Shown piece after piece: positions 1 through 10,321 of a stretch of DNA of 64,000 nt; the stretch's first letter is position 1, and the number at the start of each line of letters is the position of its first letter. This DNA comes from Cliona cf. orientalis (taxonomy: Eukaryota; Porifera; Demospongiae; Clionaida; Clionaidae): the NCBI GenBank assembly GCA_963930775.1, contig OZ005696.1, positions 8,169,980 through 8,233,979 on the forward strand. The letters run 5' to 3'. A model generated the notes under the pieces. It was given only the letters and a program-made list of their open reading frames with translations. It had not been told where the DNA came from and did not search any database. The position numbers were made by a program, and so were the translations under genes.

Positions 1-1
1 G

Positions 2-169
2 GTCCAGGGCTCAAAAGAAGAGGGTGATGGAGAGCGGCAGAGTGGTGAGGGGAGCAAGGCAGCCGCTGGAGAGGCGATTGATGCACCACCACCTTCAACT
101 TTTCATTCTCCCTCCAAGAAGCCAAAGAGGCAACTAGCTGCATCCTTCATGAATATCACTAAAGAATAA
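2..169 (+). CDS. 3'-terminal exon of an unidentified gene (partial)
   Basis: The first open frame of the window, read from base 2, runs without a stop for 55 codons and ends with TAA at 167-169. It is hydrophilic, rich in Glu, Gly, Ser and Lys, with a basic stretch (KKPKR) that could be a nuclear localisation signal, and ends in MNITKE. The codon use and the absence of stops fit a terminal coding exon, with the rest of the gene upstream of the window. I do not recognise the family. The following gene starts about 300 bp downstream on the same strand; the gap (170-467) contains an AC tract and AT-rich sequence and no coding signal that I can see. Confidence 0.5.
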   Translation, partial: VQGSKEEGDGERQSGEGSKAAAGEAIDAPPPSTFHSPSKKPKRQLAASFMNITKE

Positions 170-467
170 GATTGCTGCACAAATACAAAGACACACACAC
201 ACACTTGTTGCTTTTGTTCTCCACAGCTGATTTGATTTGTACACTTGCACTACACTCATGCCTGCACTCACACAAGACAATAGCTAGTGTAGGGTTTATT
301 AATTTTGTACACTTAACATTATACTGATTTGTATGCACAACAGAACATCAAGACCTCGTGTTATTTAATTTTGGTACACTCATGCTGTGTTTGTCATGGT
401 GGGCATGCGCAGAATGTACTCGTTGCTGACCTAATTTTGTGGGCGTGGCATATTACGATTAAAAAAA

Positions 468-3400
468 ATGGAGGGACAGGCAGCGGACAGACCATTTCAA
501 GGTATTCCTTACTGCATTTCTCATACGGTGACGGTCACTGAATGCAAAGTAAATTTTCTAGTACTAGTATGTGGTTTGTTCGTTTTGATTATCGCGATCA
601 TGACCTTCCTGCGTTAACTAGTTGGTCAACATAATTTTTGTCTTCTCCTCTCCAGCTCCACCTCTCATATTAGACAACATATTTGATGCTGTGAAGAATG
701 TACGGAGCTGGCGTACACTGGGTGAATATATATATTCCTATTACCCATCTAAACTGGATGACATACAGCAACGGCATGCCTCTGACGAGGCTTGCCTTAA
801 AGCTGTGATTGAAGGCTTTCTCAGTGGCGAAGGAGATCACTACGAGCAGCCGTCGTGGAGGGCAGTAATCTGGTCTCTATACGAGGCAAATGAGATCCAT
901 CTCGCAGATAATATCAGAAGCTTTGCTGAACCAGTGCAAGGTAGATGTGGGGAGCTATGTATGCATGACAGTGATTGTAGAGGACACATGGTGCTAGGCC
1001 TACAGATGTGCTATGCATAATAATTCTTTATTTTGATGTTCTAGAGCCCACTCTGACTGTGGAGAATGTAGCTGGAGTAATGGAGACGGTGGTAGTGGAG
1101 AGAAGGAAGGAGGTGTGGTCTGGATGGGATTTTATTGTAAACAACCTACAACTTGTTCCAGACCTACAGCTAAAGGAGATTTATCAGAAGTATTCTACTG
1201 AGGAGCAGAGGATACATGCATGTGCAGACATCTATGTCAACTGCCACCTTGACTCTTCATGGACACATCTTTGCAGGATACTGTATGGGAAGAATGAGAT
1301 GACTGCAGCGAAGAAAGCAAAGACTTTCATACCACAAACTGGTAAGGGGTATAGAGTCGGTAAATGGTTTGCTCTGAGGACTAATTACATTACTGTAGAT
1401 CATGAATCGTTTGTGGATGACGACCTTTACCACATGTTATTTGTATGGGCCAATGAGTGATCAATGAATTGCTTATGCTATGGAGCCTGTAATGTGTTTA
1501 GAGTGTGTGTACTTGAAGGATAGTGACCTTTCAGGGTTTCATTACTACAGTCCTTGCCCCCTTAACTCCACAATTGTGACGTTTTGCTCCCCCCTTCGAC
1601 GAAAATCCTTAATGAAACCCTACCTTTGATACTGTTTTTTCTTTGATGTGGGAAGGGGGCAGGGCCAAAGCTTTGATGTGATTGCAGGCTTCACTCAAGC
1701 CTCACCCTAGCCTCCCAGTATGGCTGACACTTGCATAGTCGCCAAATTTATGAGAAGAGAGCCACGGACAAAATAAAGAATACACATCTTGCACACAAAG
1801 CACACACAAATTTTTGAAGTGCATCTACTTTAATTGGCCTGAGTTACTATTTTGGCGACCATGCTAATATTCCTATTAACACGCTCACTAAATGTCTAGA
1901 TATACGGACCAAAACTGGCTTGTATACCGAGTTCATGCATATGCCACACCCCCATTTGTGCAGTCGAGCTGTATTCCAGGATATTCAGGTAATCCAGGAC
2001 ACAACTGGGTCATAGGGCTAAATTCCAGAATTATCCTGGCCATAGAATCAAGAGCTGAAAAGCTATGCACTTGTGCTTGGGAGGACAATAATGGACCTTT
2101 GGTGTAGGTATTGTTTTACCTGTATACTCCCTCACTCCCTCAGAGCCCACTCTGACTGTGGAGAATGTAGTTGGAGTGATGGAGAAGGTGGCAGTGGAGA
2201 GAAGGAAGGAGGTGTGGTCTGGATGGGATATTGTTCTAGACCCACAACTAGAGGAGATTTATCAGAAGTATTCTACTGAGGAGCAGAGGATACATGCATG
2301 TGCAGACATCTATGTCAACTGCCGCCCTGACTCTTCATGGACAGATCTTCACAAGGGACTGTATGCATTGAATGAGATGACTGCAGCGAGGAAAGCAAAG
2401 ACTTTCATACCACAAACTGGTGAGTGGTATGGAGTCAGTAAATGGCTTGTTCTGAGAACTGATGCCATTACTGTAAATCAATGATGTAATTTTGTATGGG
2501 CCAATGAGGTATCATAGAGTATTGTTTGTATTGTTGCTTATGCTGTGAAGTCTGTAATGCGTTTAGAGTGTATCAGTGTTTACTCCAGTGTACTTAAAGG
2601 ATAGTGGCCATATAATATTATACCTTTGGTACCGTTTTTTTTTCCTTGATGTGGGAAGGGGGCAGGGCCAAAGCTTTGTGAAGGCTTCACTGAAATGTTA
2701 TGCATAAGATAAAATTATTGCATCTATGTATGCAATTATTCCCCTCCAGACCCCACTCTGACAGTTGAGAATTTACTTGGAGTGATGGAGAAGGTGACTG
2801 ATGGTAGGGCTAAGGAGGTTTGGTGGGGGCTGATTGATGAAGATGCGTTGGAGGATATCAGTAGCAAGTGCTCCACAGAGAGGGAGCTGGTCAATACATG
2901 TGTAGACATCTATGTCAACTGTAAACCTGACTCCAGCTGGAAAGGGGTTGCCCGTCAACTGTACCGTGAAGGAGAGACAGCTGCAGTGCAGGAAGTACGA
3001 TCCTATCTCAGTCCTAGAGGTAGGTTCTCTCAGTGGGTGTGGTTTGTGGTACTGTATGGCTGATAATTTTCATGGGGTGCTAATTTTCATTATTTTTGTG
3101 GTGGGATCACCATACGTATATACGTGAGTAGGAAATTTTGGCGCATTTTAATTTAGCGGTTGTGATATAGACTGCATGCCAAACCACCAAATTTTCCAGC
3201 TATACAGTAATGACAAAGGAAATTAAGCGAGGTCGAGAGCACGTATTCATTACATCGCACAAAACTGCGCCTCTGGACTAGGTTGCTATCACGAAATTTA
3301 AGATTGTAAAAATTAATTCTAAGGGCTTTCCCTGAAAAATAGCCCCCCCCCCCCCCCCCCCCCCGCCATAGGGTATATAGACCCGTTGCAATTACGTCAT

Positions 3401-6400
3401 AAAATAGGAAATTTCCAGATATCTCCGTACACAGACGCACCCCCGCCGCCATCTTGGTGTACCACCTCCGTACTCACTTATGCCGTTTGCACTAGCAGCT
3501 GTTGGAGAGTGCTTTTTTCTGACTCTCTGTCTTTTAGCAATTCGAAGTCAAAATAAGCAGTATCCCAGGATAGTATTCTCTTGGAACTATTCAACATACT
3601 ATAATTTCACTGGTTGCAGGTTAGTGATCCTCTCAGAAAGAGCAGCTGAAAGTCGATCTAATACATTTTCTCATGGACACGCACGCACGTGGTACACCAA
3701 GATGGCAGCGGTCACATGACCTGTGACGCTCTACTACGTCAGCTGCAATGGGTCTATAGTTCCCACATTCTTTATTTTGAGAACGGACATTCAGAACATT
3801 ATTATTAGCAACAACCACAAATCATTTCTTTTGAACACTTAACCTTATAGAGATTCCAGATCTCAAGTATGATACCGATTAGAAGTTTTAAAGATTTTAC
3901 ATGAACACTGTCACTGGATAAAAATTTCACCAAGCCCAGCTACCTTAATATTACAGAAGGTATAATTATATTTGCCAGTGTAGTAAAGTTTACCATAATA
4001 TATTATGTTCTAAGCAACTGGAAAAAATTCACGGATAAAAATTTAACCAATGAGAGTAGGTGGTGAAGTTGACAAAATTTTTCTCCTGGTGAAAATTTCC
4101 TGCCATACGATTTAAAGATTGCTGGTGTACAGCCAACCTGTACACCAACTGCAAATTATCAGAACATGGATTTGACTTTAAGTTTGCAATTTGGCTCCTT
4201 ATCAGCTAAGTTTCATAAAAAATATTTCAGTTTTTTGGTGGAATAGCTATAATTTTGTTCTCTAATGTTCAATATCATAGCTGTGCATGCATAAGGCATA
4301 AGTTGGGTTTTAAGAGTGCACATACTCAAAACATGATTACCGTAGTTAATCGAATACAACGCATGATCCAATTTAACGCAATAAATTAGCACTTTATGAA
4401 TTCTCATAACGTTTATATGTGGAGCGATTGACGACCTTTACCAGAAAAACGTGCGTTTTTCAAAATTGGAATTATTTTTTTTCCATGCGTAGTATTAGAT
4501 TAAGTACGGTATTACAGAAATGTTTGATGGTATAATATATTTTGCCAGTGCTGCAAGGGCTGGCGTATATTCTAAGCAACTGGACAAAATAAAAATTTAA
4601 TCAATGAGAGTACGTACATGCATGTAGGTGATAAAGTTGATAAGTTTTTTCTCCTGGCGAAAATTCCTGCCATACGATTTAAAGGTTGCTGGTGTACAGC
4701 CAACCTGTATATCTACTGCAAATTACCAGAACATGAATTTTGACTTTAAGTTTGAGATTTGGCTCCTTATAAGCTAAGTTTCATAAAGCTTTTTTGGTGG
4801 AATAGCTATAATTTAGCGCTCTAATGTTCAATGTCATAGCTGTGCATGCGTAAGGTGAGTAATGGTGCACATACTCAAAACATGATTACCGTATTTCTTC
4901 TAAAAATTCGGCCCTTCTAATTATTCGGCACCCTTTACCGAATGATTGAATATAGTCTCTAATTTTTCGGCAAAGGTCGTCATGCGTATATGCTGTAAAC
5001 GATAATGGAATGCGCACGCAGACAGAATGATGAATATTAACCTCTAAAAATTCGGCGAAGCTAAAGCAATATTATTATTTTCATGCCGAATTTTTAGAAG
5101 AAATATGGTATCATAGCCCCAAATCATGTCCCTTGAAAGAATCTGATGTGTTATGCTTATCAATCTAACAAATTTAATGTTAATCATGCTTCCTGATACA
5201 GACCTCACACTAACCACTGAACGTCTAGTGGAGCTGTTTGCATCAATGGATGAAGGGTATGTTGATCGTATGGGCGACTACCTTGACACTCCATTATCCA
5301 AGAGTGAGGAATTTGAGATGAACTACCAGAACCCTACCCAGAGGAAGGAGGCTTATTTGGACTACTATATCCACAACCATCCGGCAGCATCTTGGACAAG
5401 GATTGCTCAAGTACTTCGTACGTGTAAACTACCCCAACAGGCTGCTATGGTTGAGAACACCTACATTCAAGGTATGCTTTATGCGTTCATGTCTAGATTC
5501 AAGAATCCTCAAATTTGGTAATGGTCATCACTGTTGACCTGCCATGCATAATGATGAAATATCCATGAATATCATGATAATTAGATGCAAATTTTCATAG
5601 AATTGCAAAACCAACATCTAACTATTTTTGGTAGCAATCACTACTTACCCGTTAACATACAAATGACCCTCTATTACCTCTAGCTATCCAGCACTTTGGG
5701 GTTGAAAATTATGTTGCTATGGTAACTGCTACCAAAGTGCCGATAACTAATTATATCTCCATAGTAAGAAAGAGTCTATAGTATGTTGTCAGGGAGTTGA
5801 GGAAGGATCCAGATTTTGATAATCCCTGCTTACTATGACTATGATCCTATATATAGTTGTAATAATAAGAGCAAAGGCATACGATGGATGGGGTGCCCAG
5901 GGTTTCATCTAGCGACAAAAGTTAGGGATGGAAACGTGATAAAAGAATAGGCGTAGTTAGCATTCCAAGTTCCTTGGGACATATTTTTAGGAGGATTCCT
6001 CCAGATTATTTCGGGTAATTTAAACAAATGCTAGTGGTTTGATTTGGTGATATTGTGCTTAATTTAATGAAGTCAAATTCTTAGGGGGAAAACTTTCCCC
6101 CCTCCCCCCTCCCCCCCCCCCCCCCCCCCCCACAAAAAACAGGCTACTATGATACCCACCATGCTTTTACTTTGTCGTACTCGACACACACTGTCAGACA
6201 ACCATTTCCATAATATTATGCATATAGGTACTTGATCTTGGTTGCCATAGCAACAGCACAAACAGACATAATAATTATTATGGTCTGAGAACAATTTAGC
6301 CAAACACTTGTGTACTAAGTTAAAGGGGGCAGTGTATCAGCCATGCACACACAAGCAGGAATAATCATATAAGATTTTTATGGAAGGGTGAAGTGATTGC

Positions 6401-9400
6401 TTAGTTCCCTCACTTCTACCATGGTTGTAACATTCTGACCAATCAGATTGCTCAAATGGAGGTTGATAAATCACTTATCAAACCTATAAGAGATTTATCA
6501 ACCCAACAAATTATTTATCAGCCTACGAGTGGGGTGCGCGCTTGAAAGGTAATTAAGTGTACTTACATCTTGCAGTAATAAAATTTACACGTGTACATGT
6601 ACATGCCAATGTGTAGTGCCATGGTACTACTATTAAAAAAACAGCTTATAGAGGACAGTTTTTTGTTCCAAGATTTGGCCAAAAACCTAGCTATGTTCAG
6701 AATGCATTCTCTGTGATAGTTTGAACTTCAACCTTTCCATTTCATAGTGGGTGTGACTCAAACTTTGCATGCACGCTTTGCACGTGCATACTCCATATCC
6801 TCTTACCTAAAATCCTGGCTACGCCACTGTTTGGTGACATCTACATTCTAGTTTATATGTCATGACGTTCATGTGACAAGCATGGCTGTTTGACTTAATA
6901 AGAATTTTTTTTCTCAAATGCATCCATTTTATTAATATTATTTTGCTCTAAAAGGTCCAATTATGATTGTTTAAACATGTTGCATGTTTATGGGTTGCTA
7001 CACATAGTATGGCTTACACACAGTACCACAAACAGGGAAAATCATCTGAGTTGAGGGGTGAACCCTAATGGCAATTAATTTAATTATTACTGACACAAAG
7101 CAGGGGCAGCTAGTTACACTACCGTAGTATCCTAGGCGAGCGCCCACTCCTGGGTACGTGCCCATGCACCGCATTTCAAAGGATCAATGTAGTAGCTTCT
7201 ATACAAATTATATCCCAGGAAAGCACCCATACGGGCCAAGGTAGCAAGATATGTTTAAGCACCCATGGGCACTTACTCGGGAACTACGATAGTTTCACAA
7301 CTGTACGGTGGTTTGTGTACAAATATCACCAGACTAGTATAATAATGAAGTCAAAATTAGGTTATGTGCATGCATGCGTGTGGTGTATGTGTGTGAGGGT
7401 GAGTGTGAGTGTGGGTGTGTCTACCTGAAAACAATTATAAATGGAAAGTAAGAGGACATGAAGATGAACCTAGAGATTTAAATACAGTAGGGTATGGCTA
7501 ATGTTATTATTACAGCTAGCCTGATAGATAGTTAATTAGTGTTGTGCTGCTTTACAGTGAGTGAAAGAACAAGGCTCAACTTTGAGGCTGCCATGAAGGA
7601 TGGAGCAGTATGGATACGAAATGGCAGCACTTTCTTCCTGGGCCCTGGCGGGTCTGGTAAGACTCACACACTTCTTGCCCTTCTTGAAGAAGATCCTCCA
7701 GCGATACGAGAGAGCACTGCATGTGCAAAGAAGCCCATTAGAGCAGTAGCCCAATTCAAGCTTGGAGTGAGTGGCACAGCTCACTTCATCAGAATAACCG
7801 ACGACCACTATTCAGAGATGCTAGCGAATTCGGCCGAAAAGTATCCCGTGAGTATTGCTCCCACTGCAGCTTCCCTACCACTTGGTACTAAAGTACCTAT
7901 CACTGCACCCTCTAGTTCATCTCTTGAGATGCCAGAAGCACCTTCAAATTCTGGTTCACCAGAAATAGCACCACAAGCAGCCAAGCAGTCCAGTGTTGAG
8001 GGTCCACTACCTGTAGCTAAATTTGGTCTGAAACGAGAGCTACAGTGTCTGATGCAAGTCAAGTCTAAAACATCAGAGCAACTCCACGACAAGGATCTAA
8101 TGGATGTCAAGGATTCAGCAGGTCAGCCAATGTTTCACGAAGTCCTCCCTGCTTTTGTCACCAACACTTTGTTTGGTATACTCGTAGTGAAGCTTAACGA
8201 GTCCTTAGACAGCCGTCCACTGGTGGAATACTACATCAATGGTAGCCGTATAGGAGAGCCATTCCATTCACCCTTCACACACCTGGAGACCTTTCGCCAC
8301 TGTTTGAGGGTCTTACAGTCAACCTGCAAACCAGACACATGTCCAAAGATCATATTTGTTGGCACTCACAAGGATCTCGAACATGAGTGCCAGCAAGAGG
8401 ATAGGAAAGAGAAGAATCGAAAGCTTCGGGAAATCGTACCTCCAGAGATGAAAGACCACATCATCTACAATGGGGAATCACTGCTATTCGCTATTAATGC
8501 CAAAGCTCCTGAAAATGATGATCGTAGGATGATGGGCAATTTGAGGCTGTTAATGATTGAGGAGCTACAGAAGCTACCAAAGATGAAGATTCCACTTCGA
8601 TACTTCTCACTTGAAAATGCCTTCCAACGACTGGCTAAGTATCAACGAAAAGCTATACTGAGTATTGACGAATGTCTGAAGGAAGCCACAGCCTACCACT
8701 TCACAAGGGAGTCACTCGATGACGTGCTACAGTACCTTCACAACCTCAAGCTCATCATGTACTACAAAGACATCCTTCCAGATGTAGTGTTTATCGATGC
8801 CCAAGTTCTCCTTGACAAGATAACCGAGCTTGTGGTGTACAGCATAGAGTTGCGAGCAAAAGCAGCTGAGGATGTGGAGTTACAAGCAAATTCTGATAGT
8901 CAGGTAGTGGTGGGTGGGAGTCTTGAGAAGTTCAAAACCTGTGGCATTGTAACTACTGAGATTTTATCGAAATTTAGCTCCGGCTATGTCCCAGATCTGT
9001 TCGAAGAAAAGCATCTTATTCTTCTTTTCAAAAAGCTCCTTATTATAGCTGAAATTGGAAAAGGAAAATACCTAATGCCATGTCTCCTAGAATCAGAGAA
9101 AGTAAAATTTCTTTCTAGTTCAGTCATTCCTGCCTTTCTTTTCTACTTTGGTAAAAATGGTCCCAAGCTTGGAGTCTACTGCTTTCTCCTTGCCTCTCTC
9201 ATCACTGATGCCAAGTGGGAACTTCTCATGGAGGACAACAGCCCTGTCCAACTCTCACGCAACAGAGTTCGATTTTCTATTCCTGGAAACAATCCAGGAT
9301 GCATCACCATCACTGATTCCTTCTCAACATTCTTCCATGTCAGCATCGAATTTCCGGAGGACATAACTGAAGAACAGGCACTCGAGGTCTGTAAGGAAGT

Positions 9401-9971
9401 TTGCCCATCAATTCGAGAAGAAATACTTGCCAGCATTCGTAAAGCATCTAGCAAGCTAAACTACAATAATTCCATTCCAGAAGCAGCTTTTCTCTGCTCA
9501 AAACATAATGAATCTACCACTCTGCATCCAGCAGTCATTTCTAGGACTGGACTCTTGACCTGCACCACCCATCCTCGATTGATCTTCAGTGAACTGACTG
9601 ACAAACACAAGATTTGGCTAGGAGAATCAACAGTGTTACCATCATCTTCTGGTGGTACCTATGCTTGTGATTCAGCGGCCAGAAAACTTAGTATCAAGGA
9701 GGTGCAAAGGGCAGCCTGGGATGCGAGATCAAAGTGGTACAATATTGGTCTGGAGCTGAATATCGATCAGGGAACACTGGACGTTATTGAAGGAGATGGC
9801 AAGAGCACTGATAAGCAATTTCGAGCCATGCTCACGACTTGGCTAAAGATGGTCGACCCTAGACCAACATGGGAAGCATTAGCCGAAGCACTTCGATCAC
9901 CCACCGTTGGGTATGAACATCTTGCAGAGTGTTGTGTAATGCCCCCAGTCAAGAAAGCTAGACTTTCGTAG
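468..9971 (+). CDS. Multi-death-domain Roc-COR GTPase (5 death-fold repeats, Roc-like, COR-like, C-terminal Death)
   Basis: Seven exons join in one frame: 468-501 (starts MEGQAADRPFQ), 656-940, 1045-1341, 2144-2419, 2750-3019, 5202-5471 and 7558-9971; about 1,281 residues. Exons 2-6 each encode one death-fold domain of 90-99 residues with the helical pattern ending in SSW..L...L or PSWR.V.W.L. Exon 7 (about residues 480-1281) carries a P-loop GPGGSGKTHT, a switch-like DSAGQ with the DxxG feature, a G4-like GTHKDL, a COR-like middle part, and a C-terminal Death domain (SIKEVQRAAW to PTWEALAEALRSPTVG). In known ROCO proteins Roc is a Ras-like GTPase and COR mediates dimerisation; death folds recruit partners by homotypic contact. 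I infer a cytoplasmic signalling scaffold in innate immunity or cell death. The start exon is inferred from phase and the GT donor at 502. All junctions are phase 1. It could alternatively be two genes, one with death repeats only. Confidence 0.72.
656..940 (+). other. Death-fold domain exon 1
   Basis: Phase 1-1 exon of 95 codons bounded by a CTCCAG acceptor and a GTAGAT donor. It is the most divergent of the five and ends with the motif PSWRAVIWSLYEANEIHLAD followed by AEPVQG. I recall this ending from death-fold proteins of sponges and cnidarians, but cannot check it here. An in-frame ATG at 622 could be an alternative start that reads through the acceptor. Confidence 0.65.
1045..2419 (+). 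repeat. Recent tandem duplication carrying death-fold exons 2 and 3
   Basis: Exon 1045-1341 and exon 2144-2419 encode near-identical domains (both begin EPTLTVENV and share EIYQKYSTEEQRIHACADIYVNC). The similarity extends into the introns: the stretch with GATGTGGGAAGGGGGCAGGG occurs after both exons (about 1645 and 2648), and both have a TTTAGAGTGT...TACTT.AAGGATAGTG block just after the coding part. The unit is therefore about 1.1 kb and includes intron sequence. Exon 2 has a 7-residue insertion (IVNNLQLV region) relative to exon 3. The fourth exon (2750-3019) is an older copy. Confidence 0.8.
3373..3759. mobile_element. Foldback (long inverted repeat) element
   Basis: The outer arm at 3373-3399 (GTATATAGACCCGTTGCA...) is complementary to 3734-3759. 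An inner arm at 3445-3465 (GCCGCCATCTTGGTGTACCAC region) is complementary to 3689-3709 over 20 or more bases. The spacing gives an element of about 390 bp with a central non-repetitive loop. It has no coding capacity and fits a non-autonomous foldback or MITE-type transposon. Confidence 0.6.
3949..4893. repeat. Direct duplication, two copies of about 390 bp
   Basis: Copy A (3949-4345) and copy B (4510-4893) share long blocks in the same order: TATTACAGAA, TTTGCCAGTG, TAAGCAACTGGA, CCTGCCATACGATTTAAAG, GCTGGTGTACAGCCAACCTGT, TTTGGCTCCTTAT, TTGGTGGAATAGCTATAATTT, and a common end AAAACATGATTACCGTA. They have diverged by small indels. The two lie within an intron and have no open frame. Confidence 0.75.
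4888..5109. mobile_element. MITE-like element with 25-bp terminal inverted repeats
   Basis: The left end ACCGTATTTCTTCTAAAAAT (4888 onward, through 4912) and the right end (5085-5109) are reverse complements over 25 bp with one mismatch. Internal sequence repeats the TTCGGC core several times in both orientations. At 222 bp with no open frame it has the size and form of a MITE. It abuts the end of copy B of the upstream duplication. Confidence 0.7.
5472..7557 (+). other. Intron before the Roc-COR exon
   Basis: This 2.1-kb intron has a pyrimidine/poly-C tract at about 6098-6131, AT-rich sequence, a GT-rich microsatellite at 7375-7420 and one small inverted-repeat element at 7118-7293. I see no exon in it. 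Confidence 0.5.
7118..7293. mobile_element. MITE-like element with imperfect terminal inverted repeats
   Basis: The left end ACTACCGTAGTATCCTAGGC (7118-7145) pairs with the right end (7267-7293, ending ACTACGATAGT), with several mismatches. The interior is GC-richer than its surroundings. A related end occurs at 36050-36079 in an ILKAP intron, which supports a dispersed family. Confidence 0.55.
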
Positions 9972-10321
9972 CAAAATCATGTATTTAGTTGTAACTTCTC
10001 CTACAAACTCAAAAAATGGACAACAATGCTGATCCAGGAGTATTAATTTTTTTCCAATCAACTTCTCGTATAGCTATAATAATACAATGTCATATTATAG
10101 CTATAATTATTATACCGGATATTTTCATGGATTTGTTTTATTAATTTATTCTGCAAACAACAAAAATTTGTTTAATTTTAGTTAACCATTGTGGTTATCA
10201 TAAACAAAGCAAGCTTATGAATATTATTACTATGAAAGTGTGTGAAGTTAAAAAAACCCTTGTCAGTGATTACTTGTCAAGTAAAAGCAATTATTGAGAA
10301 AATGATATTATATTGTAGCTA
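9972..10321. other. Convergent intergenic spacer
   Basis: AT-rich 350-bp spacer between the stop codons of the Roc-COR gene (+) and DNAJC16 (-). It should hold both 3' UTRs and poly(A) sites. I see no further gene in it. Confidence 0.5.

Larger units (their letters stand above)
3019..5201 (+). other. Intron with nested repeat elements
   Basis: This 2.2-kb intron lies between the fourth and fifth death-fold exons. It holds a poly-C tract (about 3345-3364), a long inverted-repeat foldback (3373-3759), a direct duplication (3949-4345 and 4510-4893) and a small element with 25-bp terminal inverted repeats (4888-5109). I see no coding exon in it. Confidence 0.6.

Noticed and set aside
7375..7425. 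GT-rich tract as a possible regulatory element
   Set aside because: Looks like an ordinary microsatellite within the intron.
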